Made by a program: the position numbers and the translations under genes | In this document: positions 34,301 through 45,634 of the stretch, piece after piece | Numbering within the stretch: position 1 is the stretch's first letter | Layout of the letters: each line of letters starts with the position of its first letter | The notes under the pieces: model-generated | Told to the model about the DNA's origin: nothing | Seen by the model: only the letters and a program-made list of their open reading frames with translations | Database searches by the model: none | Assembly: GCA_022432975.1 (NCBI GenBank) | Contig: CM039516.1 | Coordinates: 27,189,571-27,253,570, forward strand | Direction of reading: 5' to 3' | DNA length: 64,000 nucleotides | Source: Begonia masoniana | Lineage: Eukaryota; Streptophyta; Magnoliopsida; Cucurbitales; Begoniaceae

Positions 34301-36471
34301 TGTAACGCCCTGAGTTTTCCAAACTCAGTTTGTTACTCATAAACCCAAACATAACTAAGAAATTTTGGACCAAATTTAAAACTTCGCTCGAAAGTCAGAT
34401 TTGAACGTTTGCTAAAAACACAAAAAAAAAAACTTGCAGCGAAAATCTTTGAGCAAAGCAAGGTTAAGCAAAACTATAAAACGGTGTTCGAATAATCAGT
34501 TAAAATATTAAGAATTAATCCGGACAAAAGGGGTGAAAGCTTAAGCGTAAAATACTCAAATTCGTAAAAAGTCAAATGCATCTGCCTCTAAACAAAGTCA
34601 ACGAAAAGGGCAGAAATAAAATCGAAGGCTTCCACCGATGACGTCAGCCAGAGGAATCATTCTTCCAACTTCAGCCGATCGTAAAACGACAAGTTTTGCT
34701 ACTCGCATCTACCGATGACGTCAGCCGGATGAATCATCCATCCAGCCTCTGCCGATCACAAAATGACAAAGTCACTTACTCACCTCTTCCGGTAGATAAA
34801 ATACTCGACATCATCCTGTTACAAAACGACAAAAGACTTTTACCTTCATCATTCGATGGATAAAATACTCGACATCATCTGATTACAAAACGACAAATTT
34901 TCTACTTATATCTTCCGATGGCTTCCACTGAAGACATCATCCGATGACTTTACTGAAGACATCATCCGATGATTTTACTGAAGACATCTTCTGATAGACA
35001 ACAGAACAACAACTCTACATCTGCCAATAGACATCATCTACCGATAGATCAAAAATACTCAACAAAAACAGCATAGCAACAATTTCGCTTTAACAAAGAA
35101 AACTCCGACTACCAAAAGAGCTTGAGCAATTCACTAAAATTCGTTCAAAACCACTTAAATCCGAACACTACTCCAACATTTGGTAAAAACCACTATTAAC
35201 ACCAACATAGTATAATTGTCTGGAAGAAAAATCTCAAAATGAATTCAGAAACATTAAAACCACTACTGTCATAAAACTCAACAAATTAAATCGATTCATT
35301 GTCCATTAAACCTTCACAACTACTGACAACAGTTAAGCCACCTCATCAGAACACCAAGTCGAGACTTGGGTGTGCTCCTCCAACCTGTCTAAACCCCATT
35401 GTGCTCAGGAAAAATACCTTTAGAAGGTTCTTCACCTACATCACAAAACTCATCTATTAGCCTAATGCTAAGTAAGCAAAGCGATAATGAAATGAAATGC
35501 TGAAGCAAAATTCTTAGACATGCAGTTTCTACTTTCACATCTCTGTTGCATATGCGTTCATTCACTGATCTGATCCCTCAATTCCATTGGGAGTGGGATC
35601 AGCTCTACCAAAGTTATAAATCCTCTTCATCAGTTAAGGGGCGGATTACTTCCCTTAATAGCTATATTGATCCTATATTCCACTTGGGAAGTGGATCAAT
35701 CTTCCCAAAGTTATAAATCCCTTCATAAGTTAAGAGGTTGATTAGTTCCCTTAATAGCTTGTCTGTTGCAATCATTACATTCCTTACCATGCCAATATAC
35801 GAAAATTCATTTTCGTATTCTTTCAAAAACATGATGCATGACATACAGAAAATATTCAAGCACACACACAACCTACTATTTTGTGATGTAGGCCCGAAGG
35901 CACATGCATACTCTACTTACCTGGTCTCCTGGAAAAACGGCTCGGTGATTGGCTACTTCGAGAGCTTACTCAATCCTAAAATCATAAACAGAGCATATAT
36001 TAAACTTTCTCTAATCTTCATTCTACACCGCTAGAAATTTACGGAAACTAGTTTGGAAGCTTAGTTCATTGTGCATTCCCGATTTACCACAATGACCCAA
36101 ACTAGTTCGCTCACAGCATTCTCGAAACTCACACTTATACTCTCCCCTAATCATCGATTGCTACCAATGCAGCAAGGAATCGAAATAGAACTCACCTAGT
36201 TTGGGAGAAAATCAAATGGAAGAATCGCCTAGAAAGTTCTGCTGCTTGAGCTGAAGATCGAGGGAAAAACAAGGAAATGGTGGCGGCTACAGTGCATTTA
36301 ATCACAAAGCCTCTTTCCTTAAATAGGTTATCCATTATAAGTTCTCAATTTACCACTATGCCCTTACTTAGTAACTCATTAACCTAATTAATACTTCCCT
36401 CAATTTTCTCCACAACATGCTTACTATTAAATAACGGAATAGAAATTGGTTTAATAGAACCGGGTGCTACA
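34301..36471 (-). repeat. E5 5' LTR (2171 bp)
   Basis: Minus strand from TGTAGCACCCGG (36471) to CAGGGCGTTACA (34301). It contains TGACGTCA at 34639 and 34716, two hairpins TGATCCC...GGGATCA (35571-35601) and ATTGATCC...GGATCAAT (35666-35700), and a TATTTAAGG promoter-like motif (about 36318). Its right edge interrupts the E7 pol at 36472. Confidence 0.9.
35389..36287 (-). other. Putative small ORF / spliced leader in the E5 LTR, interrupted
   Basis: Minus strand: donor at 36195 (CTAG|GTGAGT), mini-exon 35975-35921 (ATTTTAG|GATTGA to GACCAG|GTAAGT, 55 nt), exon 3 from 35435 (GATGTAG|GTGAAG) to TAG 35389. Exon 3 keeps the 14-codon tail and the RPGEE junction. A stop near the start of exon 2 breaks continuity with exon 1. 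Confidence 0.4.
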
Positions 36472-37674
36472 ACAGAAGCTTTCAGTGATGGATGCTCGGG
36501 GATCTGCTATGGGTGAGCTTATGTGTTTTCTTGCAACATTTCCATTCTTTGGTAGAAGTTAAACCTCAGGATGTTTTAGTTGTTCGTGAGTTTCCCGAGG
36601 TGTTCCTAGATGATTTGTCTGGTCTACCTCTGGACTAGGAAATCGAGTTTGCCATTGACACATATCCTGGAGCTGAACCTGTGTCAAAGAACCCTTACAG
36701 GTTAGCTCCTCATGAATTGAAAGAACTGAAGAAGAAACTAGAGGAATTGGTGGACAAGGGCTTTATACGCCCTAGTTTCTCGCCTTGGGGAGCGCCTGTG
36801 TTGTTTGTGAAAAAGAAGGACGGGTTGCTTAGAATGTGCGTTGATTACCGGGAGCTGAACAAGCTAACAGTGAAAAACAAGTATTTGTTGCCAAGGATTG
36901 ATGACTTGTTCGATCAGCTTCAAGGAGCCCGAATATTTTCTAAAAGAGATATGAGATCGGGGTATTACCAATTGAAGGTCAGATCGCAAGATATTCCGAA
37001 GACAGTTTTCTGGATGCGATATGGACATTATGAGTTTCTGGTTATGTTGTTTAGTTTGACGAATGCTCCAGCGGCGTTTATGGACCTCATGAATCGAGTG
37101 TTCTGAGAGTATCTCGATAAATTTGTGATTGTGTTTATCGACGATATTCTGGTTTATTCCCGTGATGAGGAGCATAAGGAGCATCTGAGAATAATATTGG
37201 AGACTTCGAGGTGGCATCAGTTATATGGCAAGTTTTCAAAATGTGAATTCTGACTGACTAAAGTACAATTTCTTGGTCATGTTATTTCTAGTGGAGGTAT
37301 ATCGGTGGATCCAGCTAAGATTCAGTCAATTAATGATTGGCCTCAACCGACGAATGTCAGTGAAATTCGGAGTTTTCTGGGGTTGGCTGGCTATTACAGA
37401 AGGTTTATTGAAGGGTTTTCTAAATCAGCAGCACCTATGACTCGTTTGACAAGAAAAGACGTGAAATATGAATGGTCTGAAGAGTGCGAGCTAAGCTTTC
37501 AGACGTTGAAGCAGAAATTGAACACAGCTCCGATTCTGACGTTGCATGTAGCCGAGGAGAAGTTCTGTATTTACTGTGATGCCTTTCGGATTGGGTTGGG
37601 TTGTGTACTTATGCAGAATGATAAGGTGATAGCGTATGCTTCTAGGCAGTTGAAGTCCTATGAGAAGGATTATT
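36472..37674 (+). pseudogene. E7 pol: linker, reverse transcriptase, start of RNase H
   Basis: REFPEVFLDDLSGLPLD and [19 protein letters not shown] lead into RT ([35 protein letters not shown], then [13 protein letters not shown]). RNase H starts [15 protein letters not shown]. Several stops are present. It continues E7 after the E5 insertion, but the gag end and protease are absent. It ends where E8 LTR sequence starts at 37675. Confidence 0.9.
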
Positions 37675-38746
37675 TAACGACCCGAGAGGATCGTCACATA
37701 ATCCGTATCTTTCTTAATCATTTAATCCTTATTACTCACACATGATTCATTATTAGCAGTGTGTTTTTTTTTTGAATCATTAACTCAAGATGTCATATGC
37801 GATTTGCTAAGCCTCAATCGGCAGAGGAAAACACTACATATCTGCCGGCGGGCAGTACAATGTGTATCGACTAGTGAAGAGAAAACTTTAGGTTATAGAC
37901 TGCATCTATCGATAGAAGAATGAACCACATCTACCGGTCACTAGACGACAAAACCGTGTTTATACCATCCGGTGGAGAAGCTCTCTACATCATCCGATGA
38001 AATAAGGGTACATCATCCGGTGGTCATGTGCATCTCACGTGAATAATTAAAACATGACCCGGTCACTAAACGACAAATAACATTCTCATCATCCGGTGAC
38101 TTGTACAACTACTCTGCCGATCACTAGACTATATCCGATTCTGACGTTGCATGTAGCCGAGGAGAAGTTCTGTATTTACTGTGATGCCTTTCGGATTGGG
38201 TTGGGTTGTGTACTTATGCAGAAGATCAGGTGATAGCGTATGCTTCTAGGCAGTTGAAGTCCTATGAGACGGATATTTAACGACCCGAGAGGATAGTCAC
38301 ATAATCCGTATCTTTCTTAATCATTTAATCCTTATTACTCACACATGATTCATTATTAGCAGTGTGTTTTTTTTTTTTGAATATAATTTAACTCAAGATG
38401 TCATATGCGATTTGCTAAGCCTCAATCGGCAGAGGAAAACACTACATATCTGCCGGCGGGCAGTACAATGTGTATCGACTAGTGAAGAGAAATAACACTC
38501 TCATCATCCGATGGCTTAGACGCTCTACATCTGCCGATCGCTAGACGACAAAATAACACTTTCATCATCTGATGGCTTAAACACTCTACATCTGCCGATC
38601 GTTAGATGATAAAATAACACTTTCATCATCTGATGGCTTAAACACTCTACATCTGCCGATCGCTAGACGACAAAATAACACTTTCATCATCCGATGGCTT
38701 AACCACTCTACATCTGCCGATCGTTAGACGACAAAATAACACTTTC
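37529..38746. repeat. Tandem duplication (offset 605 bp) across the E7 pol / E8 LTR junction
   Basis: The pol segment 37529-37674 and the LTR end that follows recur at 38134-38746. The second copy has several one-base differences. The first LTR piece (37675-38133) carries divergent CATCTACCGG / CATCATCCGG units; the second goes straight into the regular 61-bp repeats. Confidence 0.88.
38495..38746 (+). repeat. 61-bp satellite, left part in the E8 3' LTR
   Basis: About four units with TCATCATCCGATGGCTTA and ACATCTGCCGATCGCTAGAC, cut within ACACTTTC by E9. Confidence 0.92.
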
Positions 38747-39095
38747 TGTAACACCCGAGAATTTCTCATTACGTGCGTAGCTTAGATTAACCGGTTAGGA
38801 GAGTTTAAGGTTATTGTTAAGCGATTAAGAGTATGGGTATAATGTAAAGCCAAGAGAAAAGAGAAGAGAAAATAAAGTGGTTTGACAATTCAAACCAAAG
38901 GGTTTGAAAAGTCAAACAACCAATAGGATTGTTTTAAGCATTAATGGTATGAAAAATGATGAAATAAAATAATGGAGAGAAGTGTGGCATATAACATTGG
39001 AAGACAATGATAAAAAGGGAGGGGTGGATTTTTAATTATAGAAAGTTTGGTGGAAAGAAACAAAAAATGAAGGAAAAGTTAGGATTTAAAAGTGA

Positions 39096-41157
39096 ATGTT
39101 TTGTTTTTCCCCTTCACCCTCCCACGTTTTTCCTTTCCTCCATGGCAGCATCTCCTCTCCTTCTCCACACCTATGGTTTGCAAGATTTCAAGGTAAAAAT
39201 TTATGGGTTTTAGTTTGTATGCTATTAGTTGAAGCTTTTGAGTGTTTTTGGGGTGTTTAGAGTGATTTTGGTGAGGGTTTGAAAACCCTAATTCTTGGAG
39301 TCCGAAATTTGGTTTTAATTAGTTGATTTCTTTCCAAATTGGTTGGTTTGGGTGTTGAATGACTTGGGTTAGGTGATCTAAGGAGTTAGATTGTGATTTG
39401 GAAAGAGTTTGGGAAAAACCGGTTGTGAACACCCAATGGCCGAATCTGTCCTTGGTATTTTTGAGTTGGTTAATGTGTTTGTTTGGTTAATTTGGGTGTT
39501 TCAATGGATAGTAGACGTGTAGAGGTTTCCGAATTGGGGTGGCACGTCGAAATCCGTTGAAAAACGAGAGAGTTACGACCGTTTGAAGTTAGACGGTCAA
39601 TTTTGGGGTAAAAACCGAGTTTAGTGTTTTGGGAAGGAATTTTGTTGTAGTTTTAGTTAGTTTATGTTAGAATTCCTTATAATATGGAAGTAAATACTAC
39701 AGTTTGAGTTTTTTTTGTGATTTTAGGTTATCGAGCGTGTACTTTGTTTGGACAAGTACCAGCCCGCTTTTGAAGCAGCCAGGTAAGTAGTGGAGTGCGT
39801 GTTTGTTGCCTTCGGGCCTACACCATAGAACGGTAGGGATTGTTTGATTTTTGCTATGTTTTGCTTTGTGTTATGGCCTCATGTGTCCGCATCTGGTTTT
39901 CTAAACTACGAAATTACTGTTTTTGCTCCTGAGTCTAGAGAATGAAATGAAGATAAAAAAAGATTTGCAACGTGGTCGTGAGTATGAATTCCTCGACCTA
40001 TTCGTGCTTGAAGTGCACTCGTGCTTGAAGTGCACTCGTGCTTGAAGTGCACTCGTGCTTGAAGTGCACTCGTGCTTGAAGTGCACTCGTGCTTGAAGTG
40101 CACTCGTGCTTGAAGTGCACTCGTGCTTGAAGTGCACTCGTGCTTGAAGTGCACTCGTGCTTGAAGTGCACTCGTGCTTGAAGTGCACTCGTGCTTGAAG
40201 TGCACTCGTGCTTGAAGTGCACTCGTGCTTGAAGTGCACTCGTGCTTGAAGTGCACTCGTGCTTGAAGTGCACTCGTGCTTGAAGTGCACTCGTGCTTGA
40301 AGTGCACTCGTGCTTGAAGTGCACTCGTGCTTGAAGTGCACTCGTGCTTGAAGTGCACTCGTGCTTGAAGTGCACTCGTGCTTGAAGTGCACTCGTGCTT
40401 GAAGTGCACTCGTGCTTGAAGTGCACTCGTGCTTGAAGTGCACTCGTGCTTGAAGTGCACTCGTGCTTGAAGTGCACTCGTGCTTGAAGTGCACTCGTGC
40501 TTGAAGTGCACTCGTGCTTGAAGTGCACTCGTGCTTGAAGTGCACTCGTGCTTGAAGTGCACTCGTGCTTGAAGTGCACTCGTGCTTGAAGTGCACTCGT
40601 GCTTGAAGTGCACTCGTGCTTGAAGTGCACTCGTGCTTGAAGTGCACTCGTGCTAATAGGGTTGTGCTTGAGTGCACTCGTGCTTGAAGTGCACGACGGG
40701 GATTCTACGATCGATGGGGGATTCTAATGTACGTAATGAGTCGTGAGTATGAAGTGCTTGAAGTGCACAATGAGGTTCGTGCTTGAAGTGCACTCGTGCT
40801 TGAAGTGCGCGATGCGGATTCTAAGATCGATTGGAGAGATTCGGTTGGCCGGTCTTGGACTGTGTTGGGACGTGTGCCTCCGGTCTAGCTCCGTGGGTCA
40901 AGGCGTGGCCGTCCTGGACTGTGTGGGGGCGTGTGCCTACTGATTCACCTGGAAGTGAAAGATAAAAATGCAATTGAAATGAAAAGAAAACAACAGAGTG
41001 TGTAGAGACCTGCATGTTACGGTTGAGTCGAGCATTTAGTGTGTGATTGTGCATAATTCCCTACTTGCTAAGCATTAGGCTTACCTTTTTGGTGTGTTCT
41101 AGTGGTTTAGGTGACGATTTGTTTACAGGTGAGGTAGACGAGACTACCGAGGATTAG
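39096..41157 (+). other. Small ORF / leader in LTR A, frame-broken
   Basis: Exon 1 39096-39192, mini-exon 39727-39782 (56 nt, one base short of B and C) and exon 3 41111-41157. The lost base shifts the frame, and the acceptor arm is altered (TAGTGGTTTAG instead of TATGGTGTAG). Confidence 0.35.
40002..40647 (+). repeat. 17-bp minisatellite, 38 perfect units
   Basis: The unit is TCGTGCTTGAAGTGCAC, with the arms GTGC and GCAC forming a hairpin. All 38 units are identical. Further single copies lie at about 40664-40694 and 40756-40808. LTRs B and C have only six or seven scattered copies. As 17 is not divisible by 3 and the unit lacks stops, long false reading frames arise on the minus strand. 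Confidence 0.97.
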
Positions 41158-41747
41158 GCTGCAGTCGGAGGAGTACGGAGTCCGTCGGTGCAGGCTATTG
41201 TCGGGACGTTTTGACCACTGGATGTCTCGGGTAGTGGGAGGTGAATGTTTGACATGGATAGTTTAATTTGTAAGTATTTTGGTATGGATAGTTGGTGTGC
41301 GGAAACGTTGTTTTGTGGGAATGTGTAGATAGTTTGGTAAGCTTTTTGATAAGGGTTTTGGAAGGAATATTGGTTAAAAACAACTTAGATAAATTGGACG
41401 TGTAGTACGAATATTGGCAAATGTTTTCGTAATGTATTTTGGTGTTTTTGAGTTGGGATATTGTGTTTAATGGTTGTCGTATTTAAGGAAGTTGTAAACA
41501 TATATTTTCGTGTGTTGATTTCAGGTTTTGGTATAAAGAAATTTAGGCGTTATGCCGCCCGTTTCGGTTTTAAACTAATTAACGTCGGGTTATGTTCGCT
41601 ATTTTTTATGTAATCGTTTGAAGTCGGTTTTCTACAAAATTTACGGGATTTGAAGATTTAGGTGTCGGGAGTGTGTGGTTAAAATTTCATGGATTTTGGA
41701 GAAGTTTAGCTTAAGGAAAAGTGGAAAAACAAATTTGCATGCAGGTG

Positions 41748-41938
41748 TTGACATTTACTGTTCATCATGTTGTAAAAGTGTCGACACCAAAGACAAGGTG
41801 TCGACACCTACTGTTCATGGTGTTGCAAAAGTGTCGACACCAAATACAAGGTGTCGACACCTTTTGCAAAGGAATGGGACCAGAGAATAAACTGTTTTTA
41901 AAGTGTGGACACCTACTGTTCATAGTGTCGACACTTTA
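41748..41938 (+). repeat. GTGTCGACAC palindrome cluster, LTR A
   Basis: Four perfect GTGTCGACAC palindromes plus GTGTGGACAC and TGTCGACACTTT variants, in two 53-bp units, interspersed with CTACTGTTCAT. The same cluster is in LTR B (48081-48271). Confidence 0.9.
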
Positions 41939-42174
41939 CTGTTCATACTTCAATTTTTAACATTTTGACGCTTATTTCAAACCAGTTTTAACCCGACTTT
42001 TTCCGACATATTTTAAACATATTTTGGCATGTTTTCCAACAAAATTCGAGGGTTCGAAAACCCAAAAACCGAGCCGAATATTTAAGGAAAAATATTTTAA
42101 ACGTCATTTTAAACACGGAATTTGTTTGCAACGTGACGCACCGGGCCCGGGGAGGGTTCGGGGCGTTACAATTA

Positions 42175-42186
42175 TGGTATCAGAGC
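42175..42186 (+). promoter_or_regulatory. E9 primer-binding site, first internal region
   Basis: TGGTATCAGAGC, four bases after LTR A. Confidence 0.9.
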
Positions 42187-42254
42187 GTTAGTGGTCAAGT
42201 CGTTCAAAAGATAACCCGACAATACCGGCCGCCGTGCAACGTGCTTCACCGACT

Positions 42255-42316
42255 GTAAGTATTTCTTTAACTCTTGTTAATTCCTTTCTAAGATTAGATG
42301 TTCTAACCCTTTACAG
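42255..42316 (+). other. Putative 62-nt intron in the E9 leader (copy 1)
   Basis: GACT|GTAAGTATTTC ... TTCTAACCCTTTACAG|GAATAG, with textbook donor, branch-like motif and acceptor, ten bases before ATG 42327 of the gag-like ORF. Confidence 0.55.
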
Positions 42317-42324
42317 GAATAGAA

Positions 42325-42924
42325 ATGTCAAGGAACCCACAACAGCGAGGACAACTTAGAAACGAGTTTGAAGAACTAATTAAGCTTCTTACAAAGTTGG
42401 TTTGTATGCAAACCGACATGTGGAGTAGTATAGTAACTCAGAGGTTGATTTTATCTGACCGACTAGAGGCATCATACTTGGAGCTGACTTCAAAGACAAT
42501 AGAATTATATTTGGCCAAAAGGGAGTGGACTAGGTCAATAGAAAGCCCTAGAGAAAGCTTAAACAAAATTACATCTCCAATATTCCGGGGAGAATCTTCT
42601 TCGCAACCACAAGAAATAAAAAGACCAAGGGAAAATTTGGATGATCCAAGGGAAGGAAAGAGGCAACGACAAAAGTTAAGGAGAAATTGTCCACAATGTT
42701 CTAAGTGTTTAAAAGCCCATCCAGGAGAGTGTGGGCAGTATCTAGGTAAATGTTATAATTGTTTCGTGGATGGCCATTTTGCCCGAGATTGCACCAAACC
42801 TAGAGTTACTCGGTGCTTCAAGTGTAATGAACCAGGACACATGGCTAAGGACTGTCCCGCTATAAAGAAGATCGAGTTGGAGCATAGTGATCAACCAGTG
42901 AAGACCTCAGGTATAGTAATTTAG
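42325..42924 (+). CDS. E9 short gag-like protein with two zinc knuckles (copy 1)
   Basis: Intact 199-aa ORF starting MSRNPQQRGQ. The N-terminal ~100 residues are probably helical and keep only the start of a gag; the capsid (Retrotrans_gag) domain is absent. A basic stretch (KRPRENLDDPREGKRQRQK) precedes a Cys-rich line (CPQCSKCLKAHPGEC) and the knuckles CYNCFVDGHFARDC and CFKCNEPGHMAKDC, so it probably binds RNA as a nucleocapsid-like protein. Full Tekay gags are about twice as long. It resembles the E7 gag start and the E2 knuckles. Elements with gag-type ORFs only (TR-GAG-like) are known in plants; a nucleocapsid-only version is unusual. Confidence 0.8.
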   Translation: MSRNPQQRGQLRNEFEELIKLLTKLVCMQTDMWSSIVTQRLILSDRLEASYLELTSKTIELYLAKREWTRSIESPRESLNKITSPIFRGESSSQPQEIKRPRENLDDPREGKRQRQKLRRNCPQCSKCLKAHPGECGQYLGKCYNCFVDGHFARDCTKPRVTRCFKCNEPGHMAKDCPAIKKIELEHSDQPVKTSGIVI

Positions 42925-45634
42925 TCATTCATTGCATGATTTGATAGGATAATTATGAGGTATATTCTAGCGGGATAAAGGTGAGAATACGGTGGGTTAA
43001 AGGTAAGGTGAGATAGACTTTAGTATGAGAGAGAGAACTATGCGTCAAAAGAAATAATATAGGATTCGTTATCCTTGGGGAAATATATCCCATGAGAGAT
43101 GAGATAGAAGTTAAAGGACATAAGTAACAAACTTTTGGAGTTTTAGAAATGTGGTAGATCAAAGTAGAGTTAGAAAAGTTTGATTAGAAAAGTTTGAAAT
43201 TAGAAAAGAAATTATCGGGAGACACCGACGACCAGTAAAGTGTCAGAAGTAAGTAGTCTGTGGGGGAAAAAGTTGAATGACCTTTACGAGAGAAAAACCC
43301 AGGGGGGAACCTAGCTTAAAGTTGGAAAATGTTGTGAGTGTAATTAATTGTCGATTAAATTGAAGTCGACGTTAGTAGAGCTTGTTAGGTGTTAAGAGCT
43401 TATTGGTTGTTAGGAGGCATAGGGGTCATGTAGGGATGTTGTCTTACTCAGTTGGGAGATAACACTATAGAGATTTACTTAGAGTTGAGAAACTAATTAT
43501 TGAGGTATTTGAGGAATAAAGTTAACTGTGAGGTTATACTCAAGTAATAAACCGGTGGATTGTTAGGGATGTAGGTACCGTTAGGAGTGTCGTCAATCAA
43601 AGATGACTGGGGATAAATGAAAAGATTATGGTCGGCGAGTTAGAGGAGCATTATGGGTTGTTTAGTTGTTGGTGTTATTCGACCTAAAACCCTAGAGCCA
43701 ACCAAAACCTAAAGTGGGAATAGAGACCTTGACACCTTGATTTGGTAGAGGAAAGCCTAGTCTTTTGAATTGTGGTGATGTTTTGAGGTTAGAGTAACGA
43801 AACGATATTAAGTGGAATATTTAGAATTGAGTAGAATCGAGTTGAAGAGCAAAAGAGAAATCAAGAGTTAGTAAAATTTGGAGAATTCCAAGTGAATTCT
43901 TAAATTTGTAGGAAATGTGGAAAGGAAGTTATAAATTTAGGTATAGACTTTGAGTGTTCGGTAGGATGTGACTTGACAGGAATTGTGAACGAGAGGCGGT
44001 AAGTATTTTAGGAATAAACCTAAGTCAAAACATTTCAAACCGTTGAGGGGGTAACTAGCTTAGTCTTGTGGCGATAAGTTATAAAAAAAAATAGAGGATA
44101 GGAGATGAAAGTTACGTTCTAGATTTTGGACGGACTTAGGCAGAGATTTAGTAATGAGATGAGTCAATAAGGATTTAGTTTTCTCAGTAAAGCTGAAGAG
44201 CGTAGAGAATAACGGATAAGAAGGAAAGAAAGGTCTTACGCATAGATTTTATGAGTAAAACACAATGGAAGGTTAGAATCTAATTTTATACCTTGAGAAG
44301 GGATAAATTGAGGAAATTATAGAGTTCGAAGGAAAGGAACGGAAATTAACTTCGAAAAGTGTTGGAGTGCGTAGAGAGACTATGCAGTTAAAAAGTTGGA
44401 GATTTTGGTATTTGGTGACCTAGCTAGTTAAGCACAGGATGTAAGTTGGAATTCAAAATGCTATTAGACAAGAAATTTATATTGTTGCAATGCAAGATAA
44501 ATGAGTTATTAGCTGGCATCATGAATTTTGGAAGGGACTTAGAAAAGAGGCAAATAAAGGGATGAGTTAATCGTGAAGAAGAGAGAGACAAGCATGTAAA
44601 AATGAGGAGTTAGAGAATATTGATAGAAAGGAGCGAAAGTTCACACGAAAGTTATACGAGTGGATTGAGGAGTAAGGTTAATTCTAGAAGATTATAGTAA
44701 TTTCGTTTGAAGTTTGGGGTTGAAGTGAAGTGTGTGAACACCATTCGGAGTGTGAGTGTAAAAGTGGAACAGAGTTAGTTTGGTAATGATAGGAAAGGTT
44801 AGATAAACTGGGGTAGCGAATACGAATATGAGAAGTTAGATAATACGTAAATGAATAAGGAAATAGATTCGATAGGGAGAGTTCGGAGTACGTGAACGAT
44901 GTTAGAGTGGCTAAGGAAGTGTCATGGTGGTTCGAGGTAAATAGGAAGAAAGCGTTGAATAGCAGAGAGTAGCTACTATTTTGAGGATTAGGGTAAGGTA
45001 GTTATTATTAAGTTCTTAGGGTTACAGTACGGTATGGAGGATACTTAGAGGAAAGACTGAGGGTCTAAATGGTGAGTGCTCAAGTTAAAGTCAATGGACA
45101 GAGTTCGGGAAGTGACTTTGGAGATGCAGAGAGATTTAAGAGTATAAATAATAGGCGCTTAAGTGAAATTTAATGGGAGTATCATTAAGAGATGAACTTG
45201 AAATGAGTAATTTAAGAAAATGTAAGACTTAGAAAGCATAGGAAATTGTCATTTCTTGATAGGCAACTAAGACCATAGAGTAATCGAGGTTTAGCATAGC
45301 GATCCGAGAAATTTTAGCCTAGCGACCAGAGAGTTATGTGAATTGAAGGGAATTAAAATCTGAGACTTTAGGGTAAGAAGGTTATTTATTGAGTTCTTGG
45401 AGCTACAGTTATTTAAGGTAGTTATGGTGAGTATTCGTTGAATATTGGGTTAGAATGAATATTAGGGAGAAATTTAAAACTTGGAGAAGTGTTTAAGGGC
45501 ACCCGCTAGATGTGTCGAACCGTGGCATAGTAGAGATTCATCATGGCAACCCACGTGGTAAGCGGATAGAGTTAAAATAGAAAAGTGGAAGGATCATTTA
45601 AGAAGGCACGCAAATTTTGAGGACAAAATTTTTG
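42925..45634 (+). other. E9 internal region without coding potential, purine-rich (copy 1)
   Basis: No RT, integrase or protease motif is visible in any frame. The plus strand is rich in A and G and poor in C over about 2.7 kb. It ends with GAGGACAAAATTTTTG and a polypurine tract. Confidence 0.75.

Larger units (their letters stand above)
38747..42170 (+). repeat. E9 LTR A (3424 bp)
   Basis: Homologous to LTRs B and C but longer, because of 38 tandem 17-bp repeats. Many one-base indels occur between about 39670 and 41110 and almost none outside that interval. Confidence 0.93.

Noticed and set aside
39901..40677. Long minus-strand reading frames (up to 258 codons) with a 17-residue repeat
   Set aside because: They exist in all three frames because the 17-bp minisatellite unit contains no stop codon; there is no non-repetitive coding sequence.
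42953..43162. Minus-strand frame of 69 codons in both E9 internal regions
   Set aside because: Short, no motif, present twice only because the internal region is duplicated.
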